Of a DNA stretch of 24,851 bases, positions 1 to 7,553 are shown piece after piece. The position numbers were made by a program, and so were the translations under genes. Location of the stretch: positions 1 through 24,851 of the forward strand of contig JAXJTE010000239.1 in NCBI GenBank assembly GCA_036309765.1, in the 5' to 3' direction. The stretch is from Caryophanon sp036309765 (GTDB lineage: Bacteria; Bacillota; Bacilli; Bacillales_A; Planococcaceae). How positions within the stretch are numbered: position 1 is the first letter of the stretch; each line of letters opens with the position of its first letter. The notes under the pieces are model-generated. The model was given only the letters and a program-made list of their open reading frames with translations. It was not told the DNA's origin and did no database searches.

Positions 1-102
<102 letters not shown>

Positions 103-108
103 ATACAT

Positions 109-142
109 AACCGATTAAGCTTTATGCTTAGTCGGTTTTTTT
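109..142 (+). terminator. Rho-independent terminator of the rRNA operon
   Basis: A 12-bp stem (bases 109-120 pairing with 126-137, one G-T pair, 5-nt loop TTTAT) merges into a run of T. It begins a few bases after the 5S 3' end and so ends the rRNA transcript. Confidence 0.9.
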
Positions 143-221
143 GTTGTTTTCGAATTATATGATAGAACGGCTATTGTTCCTTAATGGAGTTAATCAATAC
201 ATATCGTTTTTTGTTTCGATT

Positions 222-247
222 ATTTTCTACGTATATACGTAGAAAAT
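222..247. promoter_or_regulatory. Perfect 26-bp palindrome upstream of the yaaO-type gene
   Basis: Every base of the 13-bp left arm (222-234) is mirrored by its complement in the right arm (235-247); the core is TACGTATATACGTA. It lies between the rRNA terminator and the decarboxylase gene and ends 3 bp before a candidate -35 box at 251. There is no T run after it, so a terminator is unlikely. A site for a dimeric regulator is the simplest reading, but no regulator can be named. Confidence 0.6.
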
Positions 248-250
248 GCT

Positions 251-279
251 TTGAAATCATGGAATGCTTATATTACGAT
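251..279 (+). promoter_or_regulatory. Candidate sigma-A promoter for the yaaO-type gene and tmk
   Basis: TTGAAA (251-256), a 17-bp spacer, and TACGAT (274-279). The -35 matches five of six positions and the -10 four of six. It sits just after the rRNA terminator and immediately downstream of the palindrome, about 50 bp before the start codon. Confidence 0.4.
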
Positions 280-331
280 GAGTAAGTATGTTTATAGACA
301 AAGCATAGTATAAAAAAGCGAGGATGTAACG

Positions 332-1738
332 ATGAATCAACAACAAAAACCACTCGTAACAGCACTTGAGCGATTTCAGCAACAACGACCGGTTTCATTT
401 CATGTGCCGGGACATAAAAATGGATTGTTATCGACATTGCCTCAAGCATATCGTACAGCGCTTGCTTACGATGTGACAGAGCTAACGACATTAGACGATT
501 TACATTATGCTGAGGAATGTATTGCGGAGGCACAGCAGTTACTTCAGGAAACATACAAGTCCGATGCGAGCTTTTTTTTAGTAAATGGTTCGACAGTTGG
601 GAATTTAGCGATGATTTATGCGACGTGTACAGCAGGTGATGTTGTACTCGTGCAGCGAAATGCGCATAAGTCGGTGTTTCATGCATTAGAGCTTGTTGGA
701 GTAATGCCAGTATTACTTGCACCGTGCTTTGATCCGTATACGAAAACGGCAGGGCATGTTGAGGTGGAGACGGTGGAGCGAGCGATTGCGCAGTATCCAT
801 ATGCGAAGGCTCTTATTTTGACGAATCCTACATATTACGGCGTTGTGCATGCGGCGCTACGAGAAATTGTGAACGTCGCACATGAAGCGAGCATACCTGT
901 GTTAGTAGATGAAGCACATGGCGCGCATTTGCAGGCACATGTATCATTTCCAAATTCGGCGCTGCAATGTGGGGCGGATATTGTCGTGCAATCAGCGCAT
1001 AAAACGTTAAGCGCGATGACGATGGCTTCTTTTTTACACGTTCGTTCCGATATAATACAAAGTTCGCAAGTGGCAAAATATTTGCGAATGCTTCAATCGA
1101 GTAGCCCGTCCTACATGTTACTAGCATCTTTAGATGATGCACGTCATGTTGTAGCGAACTATACAGATGATGATTTTGCACATATGATGCAGCTACGTGC
1201 GCGTTTTATCAAAGCGTTGCAGCGAACGGTTGACGTCATTACGCCAGCAGATCCGTTAAAGTTATGTGTTCGTGTTGCAGGATATAGCGGCTTTCAGCTA
1301 AAAGAAGCGCTTGAAGCACAGCACGTATTCATTGAGCTTGCCGACAATGAGCAAGTATTACTCGTGCTGCCATTATTAACGAAAGATCAGCATTATCCGT
1401 ATGATGAGGCAGTTGAAAAAATCGAGCGAGCAGTTGCGGCGTTACAGCAACAAACGCCGCAGCATACGGAAGCGCCGATGCTCGATTATACAGATGAAGT
1501 GACTGTACTGGAGCCGTATGAAGATGGACCGTTTACGCTAGCGTCATTTAGCGAAGCAATCGGGCGAAAAAGTGCGGAATATATCGTGCCATATCCGCCG
1601 GGCATACCGCTTCTTGTAAAAGGTGAACGCATTACAACAAAGCATATTGAAGCAATTGAACGATACGTTGCGCTACAATGTCCGATTCAAGGGGAGCATC
1701 GTATTGCGCAGCAGCGATTATATATAATGGAAGAGTGA
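332..1738 (+). CDS. yaaO: Orn/Lys/Arg decarboxylase-family PLP enzyme (YaaO type)
   Basis: A 468-residue fold-type I PLP enzyme of the Orn/Lys/Arg decarboxylase family, expected to decarboxylate a basic amino acid to a polyamine precursor in the cytoplasm. The N-terminal FHVPGHKNG motif is typical of the family. The SAHKTLS motif places the predicted PLP Schiff-base lysine at K224, after a DEAHGAH aspartate motif near residue 193. The C-terminal domain keeps the PYPPGIPLL signature. Length is close to the 480-residue B. subtilis YaaO. The start is ATG with GAGGATG as ribosome binding site. The gene ends 6 bp before tmk, the same pairing as in B. subtilis. The substrate (arginine, lysine or ornithine) cannot be decided from sequence. 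Symbol is by synteny and similarity. Confidence 0.9.
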   Translation: MNQQQKPLVTALERFQQQRPVSFHVPGHKNGLLSTLPQAYRTALAYDVTELTTLDDLHYAEECIAEAQQLLQETYKSDASFFLVNGSTVGNLAMIYATCTAGDVVLVQRNAHKSVFHALELVGVMPVLLAPCFDPYTKTAGHVEVETVERAIAQYPYAKALILTNPTYYGVVHAALREIVNVAHEASIPVLVDEAHGAHLQAHVSFPNSALQCGADIVVQSAHKTLSAMTMASFLHVRSDIIQSSQVAKYLRMLQSSSPSYMLLASLDDARHVVANYTDDDFAHMMQLRARFIKALQRTVDVITPADPLKLCVRVAGYSGFQLKEALEAQHVFIELADNEQVLLVLPLLTKDQHYPYDEAVEKIERAVAALQQQTPQHTEAPMLDYTDEVTVLEPYEDGPFTLASFSEAIGRKSAEYIVPYPPGIPLLVKGERITTKHIEAIERYVALQCPIQGEHRIAQQRLYIMEE

Positions 1739-1744
1739 GAAAAG

Positions 1745-2371
1745 ATGACAGCATTATTTATTACATTTGAAGGCCCAGAAGGTGCAGGGAAAACGACGGT
1801 GTTACAGCACATCGCACAGCGAATGCAGCACGACAATGTGTTGTTTACGCGTGAGCCTGGGGGCATTGATATTGCAGAAAAAATTCGTGAAGTGATTTTA
1901 AATAAAGAGCATACCGCGATGCATGAACGTACGGAGGCGTTGCTATATGCAGCAGCTCGTGCGCAGCATTTTTTTGAGAAAGTAAAGCCAGCACTAGAGC
2001 GTGGTCAGCACGTATTATGTGATCGTTTTATCGATTCGTCGCTTGCGTATCAAGGGTATGCGCGAGGTATCGGTATGGACGCGGTGAAAGGGATTAATGA
2101 ATTTGCGATCGGTGAGTATATGCCGGACGTGACGATTTTCTTTGATATTCAACCAGAGGACGGTTTAGCGCGCATTGCCGCAGCAGCTGAGCGCGAGACG
2201 AACCGCTTAGATGTTGAGGGATTAGCGTTTCATCATAAAGTGTATGAAGGATATCAGCGCGTTGTGAAAGAAAATCCGCAGCGTGTGCGTGTCGTCAATG
2301 CGAACCAGCCGCTTGAGCAAGTTGTGGAAGACGTATGGGACATTTTAAGCGAAGTGCTAGACGTAAAGTAA
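1745..2371 (+). CDS. tmk: Thymidylate kinase
   Basis: dTMP kinase, 208 residues, phosphorylates dTMP to dTDP with ATP and so is required for dTTP synthesis. The P-loop GPEGAGKT is at residues 9-16, followed by the TREPGG motif, the DRFIDSSLAYQG motif with the conserved DR pair, and a lid region rich in arginine (AAAERETNRLD). Length and motifs are those of the standard bacterial enzyme. It starts 6 bp after the decarboxylase stop and is probably co-transcribed with it. The ribosome binding site (GAGAAAAG, partly inside the previous stop region) is modest, which suggests translational coupling. Confidence 0.97.
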   Translation: MTALFITFEGPEGAGKTTVLQHIAQRMQHDNVLFTREPGGIDIAEKIREVILNKEHTAMHERTEALLYAAARAQHFFEKVKPALERGQHVLCDRFIDSSLAYQGYARGIGMDAVKGINEFAIGEYMPDVTIFFDIQPEDGLARIAAAAERETNRLDVEGLAFHHKVYEGYQRVVKENPQRVRVVNANQPLEQVVEDVWDILSEVLDVK

Positions 2372-2392
2372 TATATCGTCCGTTGTTGAGTA

Positions 2393-2401
2393 TGCTATAA
2401 T
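2393..2401 (+). promoter_or_regulatory. Extended -10 promoter before darA
   Basis: The tmk-darA gap holds TGC followed by a perfect TATAAT (2396-2401), the extended -10 form that tolerates a poor -35. No good -35 is visible at 16-18 bp spacing. It would give darA and the genes after it their own promoter, independent of yaaO-tmk. Confidence 0.55.
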
Positions 2402-2434
2402 AAACTTAGCTATTGAACGAAAGGGTGAGCGCAT

Positions 2435-2764
2435 ATGAAAATGGTAATCGCTGTTGTACAAGATCAAGATAGCAATCGTTTGTCGAATGCATTAACAGAG
2501 GCTGATTTTCGTGCGACGAAATTAGCGAGTACAGGTGGATTTTTACGCGCGGGCAACACGACGTTTTTAATTGGTACGAATGATGACAATGTGCCGTCTT
2601 TGCTTCAATTAATTCGTGATAATTGCCGAGCACGTGACCAATTAGTTGCGCCAATTTCTCCAATGGGCGGTAATACTGATGCTTACATTCCTTATCCAGT
2701 AGAGGTAGAAGTAGGCGGGGCAACCGTATTTGTTTTACCAATTGAACAATTCCATCATTTTTAG
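2435..2764 (+). CDS. darA: Cyclic-di-AMP receptor DarA (YaaQ, PstA-like PII fold)
   Basis: A 109-residue PII-like trimeric signalling protein that binds cyclic di-AMP in Firmicutes; its downstream partner is unknown. The full length matches the family, with the N-terminal MKMVIAVVQDQD strand, the TKLASTGGFLRAGNTTFLIG segment containing nucleotide-contacting residues, and the C-terminal GGATVFVLPIEQF strand. The start is ATG at 2435 with GGGTGAG as ribosome binding site. It sits between tmk and yaaR as in B. subtilis. Called yaaQ in older annotation and pstA in Listeria and Staphylococcus. Confidence 0.95.
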   Translation: MKMVIAVVQDQDSNRLSNALTEADFRATKLASTGGFLRAGNTTFLIGTNDDNVPSLLQLIRDNCRARDQLVAPISPMGGNTDAYIPYPVEVEVGGATVFVLPIEQFHHF

Positions 2765-2820
2765 CCGACATAATTGATGGAAGCGTTTAGCGAGCATCCG
2801 GTGAAATGAGGGATTGAACG

Positions 2821-3258
2821 ATGAAAATTAACCAAAATATGCGTGCTGGGATCGGGTTAAACCAGCCGAATCAAAATAAAAATCAAGTGAACACACGCTT
2901 TAGCGATATGGTCGTGAAGCAAGGCGGGAAAATGCAGTCTGAGCAATTGACGCGCTTACTTGGCGACATTTCAGCAGCTGGAGATCGTGTAGCACGTTCA
3001 CGTAATTTACGTGAGCTGACGCGCTTTAAAATGCTCGTGCGCCGCTTTTTACAGGAGGCGGTTGACCACGGCTTAGATTTGAAGCAGTCGCAAACGTGGA
3101 ATCGCTTCGGTGAGGGGCGTCGTTTAAAAGTCGTTGAAACAGTCGATCAAAAGCTAGTTGAATTAGCAGAAGATTTATTGAACGAGGAAAAAGAAACGAT
3201 TGATTTACTCGCAAAAATTGGCGAGATTAAAGGTTTATTAATTAACATATACACATGA
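2821..3258 (+). CDS. yaaR: YaaR family protein (DUF327), function unknown
   Basis: A 145-residue soluble, largely helical, charged protein matching the YaaR/DUF327 family in length and in the conserved central block running from FKMLVRRFLQEAVDHG to KVVETVDQKL. No enzymatic motif, signal peptide or membrane segment is visible. The N-terminal 30 residues (rich in Asn and Gln) look disordered. The start is ATG preceded by GAGGGATTG. It lies between darA and holB as in B. subtilis, and an intrinsic terminator begins right at its stop codon. The role is not known for the family. Confidence 0.9.
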   Translation: MKINQNMRAGIGLNQPNQNKNQVNTRFSDMVVKQGGKMQSEQLTRLLGDISAAGDRVARSRNLRELTRFKMLVRRFLQEAVDHGLDLKQSQTWNRFGEGRRLKVVETVDQKLVELAEDLLNEEKETIDLLAKIGEIKGLLINIYT

Positions 3259-3285
3259 CCCGTGCTTACGTGCGCGGGGTTTTTT
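3259..3285 (+). terminator. Rho-independent terminator after yaaR
   Basis: CCCGTGC (3259-3265) pairs with GCGCGGG (3272-3278) with one G-T pair and a 6-nt loop, then G and six T. It overlaps the end of yaaR and lies 24 bp before the holB start, so it may only partly block read-through into holB. Confidence 0.75.
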
Positions 3286-3309
3286 CTAACGAGAGCAGGG
3301 GGAGAAGCT

Positions 3310-4302
3310 TTGACGCATTCATTTGAGCAATTACAACATATCCAACCAGTCGTCATTAAGCAACTTCAAACGATTGTCGCAAAAAATCGTACTGCCCACG
3401 CCTATATTTTTGATGGTGAAAAAGGTACACATAAAAAAGATGTGGCCTCGATGTTTACACAGCTACTGCTTTGTGAAGAACCACATGACGAGCAGCCGTG
3501 TGGAACGTGTCGTAATTGCGTACGTGTCGCATCGGGAAACCATCCGAATGTCTTATCGATTGAACCAGACGGCGCATTCATTAAAATTGAACAAATGCGT
3601 GCGCTGCTAGGTGAATTGAAGAAAAAAGGGATGGAAGGCGGTCGCAAAGTATATATTTTGCAGCATGCTGACCGTTTAAACGTAGGAGCGGCGAACACGT
3701 TGCTAAAGTTTTTAGAAGAGCCAGATGGATTAGTGACGGCGATTTTAATTACGGAGCAAATACAATCCATTTTACCGACAATTCGGTCTCGTTGTCAGCA
3801 TATTAAATTTCAAAAGCTGCCGCGCCACATATTGATGGCACAGCTACAACAAGCGGGTATTACACAGTCGATGGCAGCCACGGTTAGTATGGTGACAAAT
3901 GAGGTGGAAACAGCTGTTATACTTAGTGAAGATGAGCAGTTTGCACATGCACGAAAAACAGTGTTAAAATTAGTAGAAGCAGTTCAAAAAAATGTACATG
4001 AAGCATTGCTCATTGTGCATGAAGATTGGCTACCCTCGTTTAAAGAGAAAAGCGATATGGAACAAGCACTAGACTTATTGCTCTTTGCTTATAGAGATGT
4101 TGTGGCATATAAAGCCAATCCCGATGCAGCTTTGACGTATCCGGATGCTGCTGCATTATGGCGTGATTTAGCGTTACATTCAACGTATGCGCGTTTATCG
4201 AACCAAATGCAGGCAATCTTACAGGCGCGTAGCTATCTACAGCGCAATATGAACCGGGCACTGATGATGGAGCAGCTCATGCTGAATCTGCAGGAGGGAT
4301 AA
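3310..4302 (+). CDS. holB: DNA polymerase III delta' subunit (clamp loader)
   Basis: The delta' subunit of the clamp loader, 330 residues, which helps load the beta sliding clamp. It has the AAA+ fold with the degenerate P-loop GEKGTHKKD near residue 38, expected because delta' does not hydrolyse ATP. It also has the zinc-binding cysteines (LLCEE, then CGTCRNC), the LLKFLEEP motif, and the TIRSRCQ sensor region with the SRC motif. The start is TTG at 3310 with the strong site GGGGGAG upstream. A GTG further upstream at 3262 lies inside the terminator stem and is not credible. It ends 3 bp before ricT. Confidence 0.95.
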   Translation: MTHSFEQLQHIQPVVIKQLQTIVAKNRTAHAYIFDGEKGTHKKDVASMFTQLLLCEEPHDEQPCGTCRNCVRVASGNHPNVLSIEPDGAFIKIEQMRALLGELKKKGMEGGRKVYILQHADRLNVGAANTLLKFLEEPDGLVTAILITEQIQSILPTIRSRCQHIKFQKLPRHILMAQLQQAGITQSMAATVSMVTNEVETAVILSEDEQFAHARKTVLKLVEAVQKNVHEALLIVHEDWLPSFKEKSDMEQALDLLLFAYRDVVAYKANPDAALTYPDAAALWRDLALHSTYARLSNQMQAILQARSYLQRNMNRALMMEQLMLNLQEG

Positions 4303-4305
4303 TTT

Positions 4306-5121
4306 TTGTATAATGTTGTAGGGGTCCGCTTCAAAACGGCGGGTAAAATATATTATTTCGATCCAATCGAGTTTGATTTACAAGTTGGACAATATGTCAT
4401 CGTGGAAACTGCACGAGGCATTGAATATGGGAAAGTTGTTGTACCAATCAAGCAAGTATCAGACGGTGAAGTTATTTTGCCACTCAAGCAAGTCGTACGC
4501 CCAGCAGATGAGCGCGATAGCTTGCAAGTAGAGGGCAATTTGAGTGAATCAAAGGAAGCATTTGCGATTGCGACGACGAAAATTATCGAGCATAAGCTAG
4601 AAATGAAGCTTGTCGATGTAGAGTACACGTTTGACCGCAATAAAATCATTTTTTACTTCACTGCAGAAGGGCGCGTAGACTTCCGTGATTTAGTAAAAGA
4701 TTTAGCATCGATTTTCCGCACGCGCATTGAGCTGCGACAAATCGGTGTGCGCGATGAGGCGAAGCTGCTCGGTGGTATCGGCCCATGCGGACGTATGCTT
4801 TGCTGTTCGACGTTTTTAGGTGACTTCGAGCCAGTATCGATTAAAATGGCGAAGGATCAAAATTTATCACTCAACCCATCCAAAATTTCAGGGCTTTGTG
4901 GGCGTTTAATGTGCTGCTTAAAGTACGAAAACGACGACTACGAGGAAGCGAAATCCGGCATGCCGGATATTGGGGAATTTACAAAAACACCAGATGGTAA
5001 AGGAAAAGTTGTCGGTTTGAATGTACTCGAGCGCTTAATTCAAGTACAATTAAAAGAGACAGATCGCGTTGTTGAATACGCATTACAAGAATTACTAGAT
5101 TGGGAAAAAAATCTTATATAG
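4306..5121 (+). CDS. ricT: RicT (YaaT), Fe-S subunit of the RicAFT complex, PSP1 family
   Basis: A 271-residue PSP1 C-terminal-domain protein. In B. subtilis it joins RicA (YmcA) and RicF (YlbF) in a complex carrying [4Fe-4S] clusters. The complex directs RNase Y mRNA maturation and influences competence, biofilm and sporulation phosphorelay output. The six cysteines expected for cluster binding are present as CGRMLCC (C161, C166, C167) and CGRLMCC (C198, C203, C204). The start is TTG at 4306 with GGAGGG upstream, giving the family's usual MYNVVGVRF beginning. It follows holB by 3 bp, so translational coupling is likely. Confidence 0.95.
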   Translation: MYNVVGVRFKTAGKIYYFDPIEFDLQVGQYVIVETARGIEYGKVVVPIKQVSDGEVILPLKQVVRPADERDSLQVEGNLSESKEAFAIATTKIIEHKLEMKLVDVEYTFDRNKIIFYFTAEGRVDFRDLVKDLASIFRTRIELRQIGVRDEAKLLGGIGPCGRMLCCSTFLGDFEPVSIKMAKDQNLSLNPSKISGLCGRLMCCLKYENDDYEEAKSGMPDIGEFTKTPDGKGKVVGLNVLERLIQVQLKETDRVVEYALQELLDWEKNLI

Positions 5122-5147
5122 ATAAACAGATTAATGAGGTGGCTTGA

Positions 5148-5504
5148 GTGAAGGACCGTAATTTTTTAGATACTGTTATGGAGTTCGAACAACAGCTCGA
5201 GGTGATGCAGGAGCAGTTTTCTACATTAAAGCAATTCGTTGCACACATGATGGAAGAGCACCAATCACTTCAAACGGAAAACCTTCACCTGCGCAAGCGT
5301 TTAGAGGAAGTGTTGAGCACACAGCCTGAAGCGGAGGCGCAATCGGGGGAACAAGTGAGTGCTGTGGACATTGGGGAAGGCTACGATAACTTAGCACGTC
5401 TTTATCACGAGGGCTTCCACGTTTGTCATGTACACTTTGGAGGTTCACGAAAAGGTGAGGATTGCCTATTTTGTTTATCATTTTTAAATAAACAAAATGG
5501 CTAA
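5148..5504 (+). CDS. yabA: YabA, negative regulator of replication initiation
   Basis: A 118-residue regulator that binds DnaA and the DnaN clamp and restrains chromosome replication initiation in Firmicutes. The N-terminal half (about residues 5-55) is a leucine-zipper-like coiled coil that drives tetramerisation. The C-terminal zinc domain runs from DIGEGYDNLARLYHEGFHVC to CLFC, with likely ligands H91, C93 (or H96), C106 and C109. The start is GTG at 5148 with GAGGTGG upstream. It lies 26 bp after ricT and ends the holB-ricT-yabA unit, which is closed by a terminator. Confidence 0.96.
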   Translation: MKDRNFLDTVMEFEQQLEVMQEQFSTLKQFVAHMMEEHQSLQTENLHLRKRLEEVLSTQPEAEAQSGEQVSAVDIGEGYDNLARLYHEGFHVCHVHFGGSRKGEDCLFCLSFLNKQNG

Positions 5505-5518
5505 TACAACAAAACAGA

Positions 5519-5555
5519 AGGGCTGCGCTTACTGCTGTAAGTGGCGGCTTTTTGT
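5519..5555 (+). terminator. Rho-independent terminator after yabA
   Basis: A long stem (GGCTGCGCTTAC against GTAAGTGGCGGC, with a G-T pair and one bulge) and TGCT loop, followed by TTTTTGTTTTT. It sits between yabA and trmN6. Confidence 0.8.
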
Positions 5556-5584
5556 TTTTATGAATTGATTCACAGGAGGTTCAC

Positions 5585-6331
5585 ATGGAATTATTACAAG
5601 GCGATGAGCGATTAGACTATTTACTTGCGGAAAATTTACGCATCATTCAAAGCCCATCCGTATTTTCATTTTCATTAGACGCGGTGCTGCTTGCGAAATT
5701 TGCAGGCATTCCGCTATCAAGCAAAGGTAAAATTGTCGACCTTTGTGCAGGAAACGGCGTCATTCCATTATTTTTATCTGCGCGTTCAAAAGCGCACATT
5801 ACGGCAGTCGAATTACAGCCGCGCTTAGCCGACATGGCAAGACGTAGTGTGACATACAATGAACTCGGCGCACAAATTACGATTGTTGAAGGGGACGTAA
5901 ATGATGCGCCCGAAACACTTGGTGTCGAAAAATATGATGCAGTAACGTGCAACCCGCCGTACTTTTTGGCGCATGAGCTGACGGAAAAGCATAGCAATGA
6001 GCACCATGCAATTGCAAGACATGAGTTACACTTAACGCTCGAGCAGGCGATTTTTTCAGCGAGCCGTTTATTAAAGCAAGGTGGGAAAGCATCGTTTGTG
6101 CATCGACCAGAGCGCATGCTAGACATCGTGACGTACATGCGCAAGCACCGTTTAGAGCCAAAGCGCATGCAGCTTATTTATCCAAAGCATGGCAAAGAGG
6201 CGAATACTATTTTAATAGAAGGAATTAAAGATGGTAAAGCAGGATTAAAGGTGCTGCCACCGTTATTTGTGTACAATGACGACAATGAATATACAGATGA
6301 AGTGAAAGTGCTGTTATATGGAGACAAATAA
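5585..6331 (+). CDS. trmN6: tRNA1(Val) (adenine37-N6)-methyltransferase-like protein (YabB)
   Basis: A 248-residue Rossmann-fold SAM-dependent methyltransferase. The SAM-binding motif VDLCAGNGVIP lies near residues 49-59, and the catalytic NPPY motif of N6-adenine methylases is at N123-Y126, inside AVTCNPPYF. This matches the TrmN6/YabB family that methylates A37 of tRNA-Val in E. coli; the substrate in Gram-positives is assigned by homology. The start is ATG with the strong site AGGAGG. Its 3' end overlaps yazA by 14 bp, indicating translational coupling. Confidence 0.92.
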   Translation: MELLQGDERLDYLLAENLRIIQSPSVFSFSLDAVLLAKFAGIPLSSKGKIVDLCAGNGVIPLFLSARSKAHITAVELQPRLADMARRSVTYNELGAQITIVEGDVNDAPETLGVEKYDAVTCNPPYFLAHELTEKHSNEHHAIARHELHLTLEQAIFSASRLLKQGGKASFVHRPERMLDIVTYMRKHRLEPKRMQLIYPKHGKEANTILIEGIKDGKAGLKVLPPLFVYNDDNEYTDEVKVLLYGDK

Positions 6332-6593
6332 GCATGCATTTTACGTGCTTGAATGTGCGGACGGCTCGTTTTATGCTGGCTATACGAACAATGTCGAACG
6401 TCGCACGGCAACACATAATGCAGGAAAAGGTGCGAAATATACGAAGGCGCGTCTTCCAGTGACTGTCATTCATATCGAATATTTCGACACGAAGCAAGAA
6501 GCACTGCGTCGTGAATATGCATTTAAGCAATTAACGCGCAAGAAAAAAGAACAAATAGTAAGGGGAGCAAATGATGAAGTCACAAAAAAGTAG
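6318..6593 (+). CDS. yazA: Small GIY-YIG endonuclease-domain protein (YazA/UPF0213)
   Basis: A 91-residue protein made of a single GIY-YIG nuclease domain. The degenerate signature FYVLECADGSFYAGYT stands for GIY...YIG, followed by the catalytic arginine region ERRTATHNAGKGAKYTKAR and the conserved glutamate in the EYAFK segment. It belongs to the UPF0213/YazA group, whose cellular substrate is unknown. The ATG overlaps the end of trmN6, and its own end overlaps the start of rsmI by about 20 bp, so three genes are stacked as a coupled unit, the same order as in B. subtilis. Confidence 0.92.
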   Translation: METNKHAFYVLECADGSFYAGYTNNVERRTATHNAGKGAKYTKARLPVTVIHIEYFDTKQEALRREYAFKQLTRKKKEQIVRGANDEVTKK

Positions 6594-7446
6594 TACACAT
6601 GAGGCAGGTAGTTGCTTATATTTAGTCGCAACGCCAATTGGCAATTTAGAGGATATGACGATGCGTGCGCTACGCATTTTAAAGGAAGTCGATATGATAG
6701 CGGCAGAGGATACACGCAACACGAAGAAGCTGTGCAACTACTTCGACATTTCGACACCACTGACGAGTTATCATGAGCATAATATTGAAGTCGGTGGTGA
6801 GAAGCTTTTAAATTTACTGCGTGACGGTAAGCAAGTCGCATTAGTAAGTGATGCTGGGCTGCCATGTATTTCAGACCCAGGTGCAGACATTGTCGAAAAA
6901 GCGATTGCAGAAGGGTTTGCGGTCGTGCCGATTCCAGGGGCAAATGCGGCAGTAACTGCACTTATCGCATCAGGCATTTCACCACAGCCGTTTTACTTTT
7001 ACGGCTTTTTAGGGCGCAGCAAAAAAGGGCGTAAAGAAACGCTTGAAACGTTGCGTCGTCGTGAAGAAACGATTTTATTTTACGAGGCACCACACCGCTT
7101 GAAGGATACGTTAAAAGATATGCATATGGTACTGGGCAATCGTCGCATCGTCCTTGCGCGTGAGCTGACGAAAAAGTTTGAGGAATTTTTACGCGGTACG
7201 TTAGAGGAAGCAGTTGAGTGGGCGAACAATAACGAAATTCGCGGCGAGTTTTGTTTAGTGCTAGAAGGTAATAAAGAAGCGGACGAGCTGTTTGACGAAG
7301 CGCCGTATTGGCAAGATTTTTCGCTTGAGCAGCACGTTGATTATGTCATGAGCGAGCTTGGGCAAACGTCGAAGGATGCGATTAAGGAAGTCGCAAAGCT
7401 ACGCGGCATGCAAAAGCGCGACGTTTATAACGCGTATCATCAATAA
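6571..7446 (+). CDS. rsmI: 16S rRNA (cytidine1402-2'-O)-methyltransferase RsmI
   Basis: A tetrapyrrole-methylase-fold protein, 291 residues, that 2'-O-methylates C1402 in the decoding centre of 16S rRNA. Family motifs are LVATPIGNLEDMT, AEDTRNTKKL, SDAGLPCISDPG and PIPGANAAVTAL. Two consecutive ATG codons (6571 and 6574) follow AGGGGAG (6561-6567). The second has the better spacing (6 nt against 3) and would give 290 residues. The start region lies inside the end of yazA. A terminator follows the stop, closing the trmN6-yazA-rsmI unit. Confidence 0.96.
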   Translation: MMKSQKSSTHEAGSCLYLVATPIGNLEDMTMRALRILKEVDMIAAEDTRNTKKLCNYFDISTPLTSYHEHNIEVGGEKLLNLLRDGKQVALVSDAGLPCISDPGADIVEKAIAEGFAVVPIPGANAAVTALIASGISPQPFYFYGFLGRSKKGRKETLETLRRREETILFYEAPHRLKDTLKDMHMVLGNRRIVLARELTKKFEEFLRGTLEEAVEWANNNEIRGEFCLVLEGNKEADELFDEAPYWQDFSLEQHVDYVMSELGQTSKDAIKEVAKLRGMQKRDVYNAYHQ

Positions 7447-7455
7447 ATGAGCTAG

Positions 7456-7499
7456 AACCTACATATCCATCGTAACGGTGGTATATGTAGGTTTTTTTT
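7456..7499 (+). terminator. Rho-independent terminator after rsmI
   Basis: ACCTACATAT pairs with ATATGTAGGT, extended inward by CCATCG against CGGTGG with one bulge, then eight T. It ends the plus-strand unit that converges on abrB. Confidence 0.9.
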
Positions 7500-7510
7500 G
7501 ACTAAAACAT

Positions 7511-7543
7511 AAAAAAACCGATGTGTATGGCATTACACATCGG
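7511..7543 (-). terminator. Rho-independent terminator of abrB
   Basis: A perfect 10-bp stem (7518-7527 with 7534-7543, 6-nt loop). Read on the minus strand it is followed by a run of seven T (7517-7511). It begins about 10 bp after the abrB stop and faces the rsmI terminator. Confidence 0.9.
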
Positions 7544-7553
7544 AAAAATAATT

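Noticed and set aside
273..800. Long minus-strand frames opposite the yaaO-type gene, and similar frames opposite trmN6, prs, ctc and others
   Set aside because: All lie antisense to genes with clear family motifs, have no ribosome binding site and no recognisable content; they are frame shadows.
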